Assembly: GCF_904528075.1 (NCBI RefSeq)
Contig: NZ_LR882035.1
Location: forward strand, 434,001 to 498,000
DNA length: 64,000 nt
Origin: Agreia sp. COWG
GTDB taxonomy: Bacteria > Actinomycetota > Actinomycetes > Actinomycetales > Microbacteriaceae
Direction of reading: 5' to 3'
In this document: in pieces, positions 31,649-39,100 of the stretch
Layout of the letters: each line of letters starts with the position of its first letter
Numbering within the stretch: position 1 is the stretch's first letter
Program-made: the position numbers and the translations under genes
The notes under the pieces: generated by a model
Told to the model about the DNA's origin: nothing
Seen by the model: only the letters and a program-made list of their open reading frames with translations
Database searches by the model: none

Positions 31649-33432
31649 CCACCAGAACCGCCCGACGCATCACGGGAACACTCGCCGGAATCGCTGCGCT
31701 CGCCGTCGCGGTCGGTGCGTCGATCTCGGCCGCCCCGACCGACGCATCCTGGCGTGACGCGGAATGGGACCACGCGACCGTCTCGACCCTCGATTGCGGG
31801 CCCGACGGCATCCTGTTCGACACGAAGGCATCGGGTCGCCTGGTCGGCGGACGCCTGGCCGGCATCAACCTCGACAACGTCGCCGAGGTCGATGGTGTGA
31901 GTGCGACGAACACCGCCGCCGGCGTCGCGGTGGTACCCGCGCCGCCAGCCTCCAACAGTCTGGGAGCCAATGCCTACGCCAATCCCCTCGATGCGGCCGC
32001 GCTCAACACGCTCTCCGTCAGCCTGGGCGATCTGCTGGTGCTGCCGTTGAACGCAGACCTGGGAGTGGACAACTCCTACGCGCAGGTCAACGACGACGGC
32101 ACGTCGACGGGGGCGGCCGGAGCCGTCTCGAACAGCGGAGCCATCCAGCTTCAGGGCTCGCAGCCGGCACCGACCAAGCCGACATTCGCCACGGTGCAGC
32201 TCAAGAGGGTCGTGGAAAACGCTCTCGGAGGCTCTCTCGCCGGGGTGTCCGCCGGTCTCGCAGACGCATCACTCTCGGTCGGTGCCATCGGATCGAGCGC
32301 GACGCTCGACGCCTGCGCTGCAGCCTGGACCGTATCGATCGTCTCGTCGCTGCAGCGCGACTACGGCATCGCCAACCTCGACCTGAACCTCACCTCGCCC
32401 ACTGTCAACACGCTCGTGACGAACACGACGGGTGTTCTGAACGGCCTCGACGCCAGGGTCGAGGGGCTCGCTGGCGATGCGGGGCTGCTCTCGGCGCTGA
32501 CGTCGAACCTCACCACCGCGGTGAGCGGCACACTCGGCGGGCTCAGGATAGGCTCCGTCGGCATCAGTCAGCTCTCGGCCGATCTGAATCTTGCCGCGGT
32601 CAACAGCCTGCTCGACGACACGATCTCGGACGACGCGGGCATCGTGGGTATCGACCTGGCCGCCGGCACGATCGCCATCGACCTCGACGGCCTGCTCGGT
32701 GGCGCGAACGGCCTGAACGGCCTCGCCCCGAACACCCAGCTGCTGATCAACGACGCCGTGGTGAACACGCTCACCGCCGCGGTGACGCAGGCGCTGGCGA
32801 ACTGGGTCGATGACGTGACAGAGGCCATCAGGGTGGCGCTCGTGGCTGTGCAGATCTCGGCCGTGGTGAACGTCAATCTGCAGCAGGGCAACGGCACGCC
32901 TCTCGCGACGGTCGCGTTGACCATCCCGACGGTGTCGCTCGGCAGCCTGCTCGCCGGATCGCCGGTGGTCACCTCGTCGGTGAGTCTCGCCAACGCCAAC
33001 GTCTGCAGCATCCCTGTCACCGGACCGCTGCTCTGCGCCGCACTCAACACGCTGGTCGCAGGGCTGGCGGCGAACGTCGCCAAGTCCCTGGGCGGTGCGG
33101 TCAAGACGGCGCTCTTCACCCCCGGCAGCGGTGTCGTCGACTCGACGCGCACCACCCTGCTGGGCTTCACGACCCCGGTCGTCACCCTGGTGGCGAACGC
33201 GACGAGGGGCCTGTTCGGAGAGGGCTCCCTGCTCTCGCTGACGGCCAATGCGCAGAACTCGCCCGCACCGGCCAACGCGAATCCGCAGCCGGGCTGGTCT
33301 GTTACGGGGCCGAACGCCGCGACGAAGGCGACGGGTCAGTACGACGTGGCGGCCCTCCGTCTCACCGCGGCGGATGCGCGGGTGCAGCTCGACTTGGCCC
33401 GCTCGTCGGTCGGAACGAGCGCTCCCCGCTGA
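31645..33432 (+). CDS. Choice-of-anchor-G-like surface protein with SipW-type signal
   Basis: A 595-residue secreted protein coupled to the gene before it (ATGA overlap). The signal region GIAALAVAVGASISAAPTDASWRDAEWDHATVSTLDCG carries a SipW-like W-x-D-x-E box after the hydrophobic core. The mature protein is made of repeated, nearly coil-free strands rich in Leu, Val, Asn, Thr and Ala (LNTLSVSLGDLLVLPLNADLGVDNSYAQVNDDG; GLGSVGISQLSADLNLAAVNSLL-type segments) and ends AALRLTAADARVQLDLARSSVGTSAPR. The pattern is that of actinobacterial choice-of-anchor-G proteins, which occur next to SipW peptidases. A likely structural or adhesive component. No anchor motif is seen. Confidence 0.72.
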   Translation: MTTRTARRITGTLAGIAALAVAVGASISAAPTDASWRDAEWDHATVSTLDCGPDGILFDTKASGRLVGGRLAGINLDNVAEVDGVSATNTAAGVAVVPAPPASNSLGANAYANPLDAAALNTLSVSLGDLLVLPLNADLGVDNSYAQVNDDGTSTGAAGAVSNSGAIQLQGSQPAPTKPTFATVQLKRVVENALGGSLAGVSAGLADASLSVGAIGSSATLDACAAAWTVSIVSSLQRDYGIANLDLNLTSPTVNTLVTNTTGVLNGLDARVEGLAGDAGLLSALTSNLTTAVSGTLGGLRIGSVGISQLSADLNLAAVNSLLDDTISDDAGIVGIDLAAGTIAIDLDGLLGGANGLNGLAPNTQLLINDAVVNTLTAAVTQALANWVDDVTEAIRVALVAVQISAVVNVNLQQGNGTPLATVALTIPTVSLGSLLAGSPVVTSSVSLANANVCSIPVTGPLLCAALNTLVAGLAANVAKSLGGAVKTALFTPGSGVVDSTRTTLLGFTTPVVTLVANATRGLFGEGSLLSLTANAQNSPAPANANPQPGWSVTGPNAATKATGQYDVAALRLTAADARVQLDLARSSVGTSAPR

Positions 33433-33446
33433 GAACGCGTCACAAT

Positions 33447-33459
33447 GGGTCAGTGACCC
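33447..33459. promoter_or_regulatory. Palindrome GGGTCA-G-TGACCC on the GTG start
   Basis: A perfect six-base dyad is centred on the GTG start codon at 33453 and follows the -10-like CACAAT (33441-33446) by six bases, the same leaderless layout seen at other genes here. It may be an operator or chance. Confidence 0.3.
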
Positions 33460-34319
33460 CGATCGATCTGCGGCAGGCGGCGAAGACGCTGTACCAGCTG
33501 CCCCCGGCCGACTTCACCGCCGCTCGCAATAGAGCGGTGAAGTCGGCCGATCAGCGAGAAGACGCCGCTTTCCTCAAGCGGCTGCCCCGGGCGAGCGCCG
33601 CGGCGTGGGTCGTCACCGCCCTGGCCCGCGAGGAGCCGTCGTCGTTCGAGCAGCTTCTCGACCTGGGGCAGCGTCTGCGCGATGCCCAGGAGGATCTCGA
33701 TCACACGAATCTGCGCTCCCTCGGTGCCGAGCGACATCGGCTGGTGGCGAGGGCGTCCGAACGTGCGCGACTACTGGCCGAGGGGGCGGGTGTCGCGCTG
33801 AGCTCCGCCGCGCAGATCGAGGTGTCGCAGACGCTCCAGGCCGCGATGACCGATCCGGATGCCGCGGGCGCGATCACGGGCGGGCTCCTCATCCGGCCCC
33901 TGGTCGTCACCGGATTCGGCCCGGTCGACCTCGCCGGCGCGGTGGCGATGCCGGCCGAGGGTGCCCCGGATGCCTTGGGCGCTGCCGGCACCGCCGCAGG
34001 CCGGGCGTCCGACGCGAAGGCTCGGGCGCGGAAGCGGGCGGAGGACGAGGCGTTCGGTGCCGTCGACGAGGTGGCGGAGGCACACGGAAGGGTGGCCGAA
34101 CTCGATGCCACGCTCGCAGAGCTTGCGCAGAGGCGTACCGAGCTCGAACAGGAGCGCGCCGAGATCGAGGAGCAACTGCGCGGCGTCGAGGGCGACCTGG
34201 CCGAGGTGTACCGCGATACCCAGCTCAATAACAAGGAGAAGCGCCAGGCGGAGCGCGACGAGGCGCGCGCGAACAGGCGCGCCAGGCAGGCGCAGCAGAA
34301 GCTCGACCAGCTGGGTTGA
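33453..34319 (+). CDS. Hypothetical coiled-coil protein
   Basis: A 288-residue soluble protein. The N-terminal part (DLRQAAKTLYQLPPADFTAARNRAVKSADQREDAAFLKRLPRASAAAWVVTALARE) is conserved in actinobacterial proteins of unknown function. The C-terminal ~110 residues are a continuous charged coiled coil (ELDATLAELAQRRTELEQERAEIEEQLRGVEGDLAEVYRDTQLNNKEKRQAERDEARANRRARQ). GTG start with a CACAAT hexamer six bases upstream. The DNA at 33505-33549 forms a 16-bp perfect inverted repeat inside the coding sequence. No function can be assigned. Confidence 0.75.
   Translation: MTPIDLRQAAKTLYQLPPADFTAARNRAVKSADQREDAAFLKRLPRASAAAWVVTALAREEPSSFEQLLDLGQRLRDAQEDLDHTNLRSLGAERHRLVARASERARLLAEGAGVALSSAAQIEVSQTLQAAMTDPDAAGAITGGLLIRPLVVTGFGPVDLAGAVAMPAEGAPDALGAAGTAAGRASDAKARARKRAEDEAFGAVDEVAEAHGRVAELDATLAELAQRRTELEQERAEIEEQLRGVEGDLAEVYRDTQLNNKEKRQAERDEARANRRARQAQQKLDQLG
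33505..33549. repeat. 16-bp perfect inverted repeat inside a coding region
   Basis: CGGCCGACTTCACCGC (33505-33520) and GCGGTGAAGTCGGCCG (33534-33549) are exact reverse complements with a 13-base loop, about 50 bases into the coding sequence. It encodes PADFTAARNRAVKSAD. The stem would be extremely stable in the nascent mRNA. Confidence 0.8.
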
Positions 34320-34354
34320 GCGTCAGCGAGCTGAGCGGTCGGCCCGCGAAGCGG

Positions 34355-34531
34355 CTAGCGTCGGCGCGTGACGCGGGTTGCGAACGAGAGGCCGTAGGCC
34401 AGGGCGGCGGCGCCGACCAGCGAGACCACGTCGAGTGCGAGACGCGCTGCGCCCGTGGGGGCCTCGTCGTCGTAGAGCTGAGGCGAGTTCGCCACGAGAA
34501 CGAGGCCGGGCAGCTGTGTGGCGTTGGTCAT
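34355..34531 (-). CDS. Small membrane protein (58 residues)
   Basis: A short reverse-strand gene: MTNATQLPGLVLVANSPQLYDDEAPTG followed by a single hydrophobic helix (LALDVVSLVGAAALAYGLSFA) and a basic end TRVTRRR. AGGGGAA lies seven bases before the ATG, which supports it as a real gene despite its length. It lies between the coiled-coil gene and the cytidylyltransferase gene. No family recognised. Confidence 0.5.
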   Translation of the reverse strand: MTNATQLPGLVLVANSPQLYDDEAPTGAARLALDVVSLVGAAALAYGLSFATRVTRRR

Positions 34532-34661
34532 GGTGGGTTCCCCTGGTCTCAGGGATGTCGAGTGTTTCGATCCCTGCTGTCACCATATGCCATGGGGCCG
34601 CGCGAACGCACTCCGATAGCCCGAACGCTCTGTGAACGTTCGGGTGCCGTGCTCTCTCGTC

Positions 34662-35126
34662 TCAGCGGCCGGATGCGCCGCCCTGGGTTGCTCCGGCGAG
34701 AGCAGGGTCGAGCATCAGGTCGAGAACACGACGGAGCTTGGTGCTCGACGTGTGGGCCGTATAGGGGAAGTAGACGACCTCGACGCCCACCTCGGCGAAC
34801 TCGCGCTCGAGCCGGAGGCCCTTCTCGGTGCCGCGCCAGTCGTCGCCCTTGAAGAACACGTCGAAGCCGACGTCGCGCCACGTGTCGAGCTTGTCAGGCA
34901 CCGTCTCGGCGCGGGCTTGGTCGACGTAGGAGATGTGGCTGACGATCTCGAGGCGCTCCGCGAGAGGAATCACCGGGGTGAGCCCCTTGTTCTCGAGCAG
35001 CATCTCGTCGGAGACGACTCCGGCGATCAGGTAGTCGCACTCGCTCTTGGCGTGCTTCAAGATGTTGAGGTGCCCCACGTGGAAGAGGTCGAACGCCCCC
35101 GCCGCGTATCCGATCTTGATGACCAT
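34662..35126 (-). CDS. tagD: Glycerol-3-phosphate cytidylyltransferase-like nucleotidyltransferase
   Basis: A 154-residue member of the cytidylyltransferase family that makes CDP-activated glycerol (or a related polyol). It has the nucleotide-binding HxGH motif in FDLFHVGHLNIL (His16-His19), Lys/Asp in FFKGDDWRGTEKG and a C-terminal THTSSTKLR segment matching the R-T-x-G-I-S-T-T signature position of TagD enzymes. Length is slightly above the usual ~130 residues. CDP-glycerol would feed teichoic-acid-like polymers or the CDP-alcohol phosphotransferase at 51883; no TagF-like polymerase is present. GGGGG lies before the ATG. It heads the surface-polymer region. Confidence 0.82.
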   Translation of the reverse strand: MVIKIGYAAGAFDLFHVGHLNILKHAKSECDYLIAGVVSDEMLLENKGLTPVIPLAERLEIVSHISYVDQARAETVPDKLDTWRDVGFDVFFKGDDWRGTEKGLRLEREFAEVGVEVVYFPYTAHTSSTKLRRVLDLMLDPALAGATQGGASGR

Positions 35127-35269
35127 GGAACCCCCGCGCCTCGATAAGTGACAAATAATCAGCTAAGCCGCCACGATAGCGAGTCTCACTACAAAAAACA
35201 AGGAATCCTCATTTACGTCCGCAATCGCGTGCAACAATGCTCCATACGTTCCAGGCGAAGGATTCACAT

Positions 35270-35976
35270 ATGAGCGACACGAAGAACACCGGCCCCGCCT
35301 CGCCCCTCTCCGAAGGTGTTCCGCGCGGCCGGCGGCGGTGGGTCCCCATCGCGCTCGTCGGTGTCGCTGTGCTGGTGATCCTCGCGGTGATCATCGCGTG
35401 GACGACGGGCGCCGCGAATGTGAGCCGCACCGCGGCATCCGGAACCGTGTCGCCGTCGAGCTCGTCGACGACGGGTGCAACCTCTTCGGCTGGCGGGGTC
35501 GATCTCGACGTGCAGAGCACGACCGCGGCCGGGTCGACGGATGCGCTGGGCGGCGACTCTGGCGAGCGCGCCACCAGCGAGCCCCATCCCTTCGACGCGC
35601 CCGCGGACATCGCCGAAGGGGTCACGGCCACGGTGGGCTCCATCACGAGCGTGCAGGGGGTGGCCTCCGGGGTGGGCGAGACGGCCGGGCCTGCCATCCG
35701 CTTCGAGGTCACCATCACGAACAACGGCACCGACGCCATCGATCTCGCCCTCACCACCGTGCTCGTCGACTACGGCGCAGAGCTCACCCCCGGAAACCAG
35801 ATGAGCGGCAATACCGACACGGTGGCCTTTCCCGCCTCGCTGGGTGCGGGGAGAGTGCCACCGCCTCCTATGTGTTCACGGTTCCCGCCGAGGGGCGCGA
35901 TTCCGTGCGCATCACCGTGGACTACCTTGCGGGCGTTCCGCTCGCCCTCTTCACGGGGTCGGCTCCCGCCGCTTAG
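35270..35976 (+). pseudogene. Membrane-anchored DUF4352-like protein, single-base frameshift
   Basis: The first ~195 codons read a good exported protein: basic start (PRGRRRW), one helix (VPIALVGVAVLVILAVIIAWTTG), Ser/Thr linker, then PADIAEGVTATVGSITSVQGVASGVGETAGPAIRFEVTITNNGTDAIDLALTTVLVDYG, the beginning of an immunoglobulin-like domain of the DUF4352 type. At a G4 run (~35850) the frame is lost, and the expected end GESATASYVFTVPAEGRDSVRITVDYLAGVPLALFTGSAPAA continues one frame over to a stop at 35976. Adding one G to the run restores the complete protein (about 235 residues). An assembly error in a homopolymer is as likely as a real mutation. It lies immediately upstream of the giant PKD protein. 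Confidence 0.6.
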
Positions 35977-36179
35977 GCCTCGAATCTGCGTGAAAATGTA
36001 CCCCGAGTGAGGGATATTCATTTTTTGATGAGGCTGATAACGTCCTGAACGGAACCGCTTCCCTCTCGCAAAACATGAGCAATAATCAGGTCATGCCCGA
36101 TGGTGGCCGCGACGCCGTTCGGGAAACGCCGCTTCTTCACAGCCAGATTCATCAGCAGACCTTCATCTCAAAGGACACC

Positions 36180-39100
36180 ATGGTCAATCCACGCACTCCC
36201 TGGGCACGTGCTTTCGTCGTCATGAGCGCGTCCATCGCGGTCGTCGCCGGCGCGCTCGTCGCGTCACCCGCCATGGCGGACACGACACCGACCGATCCGA
36301 CGAATCCGGCGACGCCTGCCACGGTCACGGCCGACGCGTTGCCCACCGTGCAGATCGACGGCAACGTGTGGCAGCAGACCATCATCGGCGACACGGTCTA
36401 CGCGGTCGGCAAGTTCGGCACGGCCCGCCCCGCAGGTGCGGCGCGCGGTGTCAACGCCGTGGTGCGCAACAACATCCTCGCCTACAGCATCTCCACCGGC
36501 CAGCTCATCACGAGCTTCGCTCCCAGCCTCAACGACGAGGCCTTCTCCGTCACCTCGTCGCCCGATGGCTCACGCATCTACGTGGGTGGCTCGTTCACGC
36601 AGGTGAATGGTGCCACTGTCTGGCGCATTGCTGCGCTCGACGCCAAGACCGGCGCGCTCATCACCTCATTCCTTCCGAAGCCGGCCGGGCCGGTGCGTGC
36701 CATCGTCGCCACCGCCAGCACGGTCTACTTCGGAGGCCTCTTCTCGACCGTCGGAACGGCGCAGCGGCCCGGCGTGGCAGAGGCCACCGTGTCGAACGGC
36801 GCGCTCACGTCGTTCGGCCCCCAGGTCACAGGCGGACGGGTGAACGGCTTGCTCTTGTCTCCCGACAAGTCCAAGCTGGTCATCGGCGGACAGTTCACGC
36901 AGATCAACGGCTCCGACAGGCCGGGCAGGGGCCTGGGCATGGTGAGCACGGCGGATGCCTCGCTGCTGCCGTTCCAAATCAACGACGTTGTGCGCAATGG
37001 CGATGTCAGCTCGTCGATCACCAGCCTGTCGAGTGATGGGGACGACATCTACGGCACCGGCTACACGTTCAACGGCACCGGCAACTTCGAGGGAACGTTC
37101 CGTTCGAGCTTCAGCTCGGGAACGACGACCTGGCTCGAGGACTGCCACGGGGACACCTACTCGGTGAAGCCCATCGGCGATGTGGTCTACACGGCAAGCC
37201 ACGCCCACTACTGCGGCAACATCGGCGCGTTCCCGCAGACCGATCCGTGGGGCTTCCACCGCGCGCTCGCCTTCAGCAAGACGGCGACAGGCACGCTCAC
37301 CCCCGACCAGCACGGCTACCCCAGCTTCACCGGCACGCCGTCGCCGAGCCTGCTGACCTGGTTCCCCGACCTCGAATCCGGCAAGGCCACCGGCCAGAAC
37401 CAGGGCCCGTGGACCGTCGACGGAAACGCGAAGTACGTCGTCTATGGCGGCGAGTTCCCCACGGTCAACGGAGCCGCCCAGGAGGGCCTCGTGCGCTTCG
37501 CCGTCAAGAGCGCCGCGCCGAACCAGCAGGGTCCCCGCGTCACGGGCTCGCGCTTCAACCCCACGGTCGCCTCCACGGTGAGCGGCACGGTGCGCCTTAC
37601 CTGGCCTGCCAACTGGGACAGGGACAACTCCACTCTCAAGTACGACGTGATTCGCGACGGAAACACGACGAAGCCGATCTACACGACGACCGCCGACTCC
37701 ACCTTCTGGAACCAGCCGCAGATGGGCTTCGTCGACACCGGCCTCGTTCCCGGGCAGTCGTACAGATATCGGGTGTTCGCGACCGACCCGTCGGGCAACA
37801 TCGCGCGATCCGACACGGTCACCATCGTCGCCACAGCTTCAGGTCAGTCTGCGAGCCCCTACTCGACGGCCGTGATGGCGGATGCGCCGAACCGCTACTA
37901 CCGTCTCGGCGACGCGGCGGGAACGACGGTCGAGGACTGGGCCGGCTTCAACGACGGCACCGTGACGGGCACGCCCGACTTCGGCAAGGCAGGGCAGAAC
38001 CCCGCCGATAGCAACACCGCCGTGGGCTTCAAGGACGGCTCCTACGTGACCACGCCGACGGCGGAGAAGGGCCCGAACACCTTCACGGTGGAGTCCTGGG
38101 TCAAGACGACCTCGACCGATGGCGGAAAGATCATCGGCTTCGGCAGCTCGGCCACCGGATCATCTGCCTCGTACGACCGCATGGTCTACATGAGCAACGA
38201 CGGCACGATCAACTTCGGTGTCTACACCGGCCAGTCGCAGCTCGTCAGCTCGTCGAAGACCTACAACGACGGCGAATGGCACCACGTGGCCGCCACCCTC
38301 AGCCCCGCGGGAATGACGCTCACGATCGACGGCCGCCAGGTCGGCAGCCGCAGCGACGTGACCCAGGGCCAGGACTACACCGGCTACTGGAGAATCGCCG
38401 GCGACAACCTCGGCGGATGGCCGAACAAGCCGAACAGCGACTACCTGACGGGTGACATCGACGAGGTTGCGATCTACAGCGCCGCGCTCACCCAGGACCA
38501 GCTGATCGCCCACTATGTGGCGGCCGGTCGCACCTCGCCCATCCCGCCGGCCCCGGCCGACGCCTACGGCGCATCCGTCTACAACCTCAACCCCACGCTC
38601 TATTGGCGCCTGGGTGAGAGCTCCGGAACGACCGCCGCCGACTCGGGCAAGCGCGACAACTCCGGCCTGTACTTCGGAGCTTTTGCGCAGCAGACCGCGG
38701 GCGCCTTGAAGAACGTGGGCGATACCGCCGCAACCTTCTCGCCCACCTCGAACGGCTTCGGCGGGTGGAATCAGGCCGGGGTGTCGAGCGCCAGCAGCTC
38801 GCCGAGCACCACGAGCTACACCGAGGAACTGTGGTTCAAGACGACGACCACCTCCGGTGGAAAGCTCATCGGATTCGGATCGAGCCAGACCGGTACCTCT
38901 GGCAACTACGATCGCCACGTCTACATGGAGAACGACGGCCGGCTGACCTTCGGAGTCTGGACGGGCAACGCCAATACGGCCACCACCTCGGCCAGCTACA
39001 ACGACGGCCAGTGGCACCACCTGGTGGCCTCGGAGTCCTCGCCCGACGGCATGAAGCTCTACGTCGACGGCAAGCTGAAGGCGACGAACCCGCAGACCGG

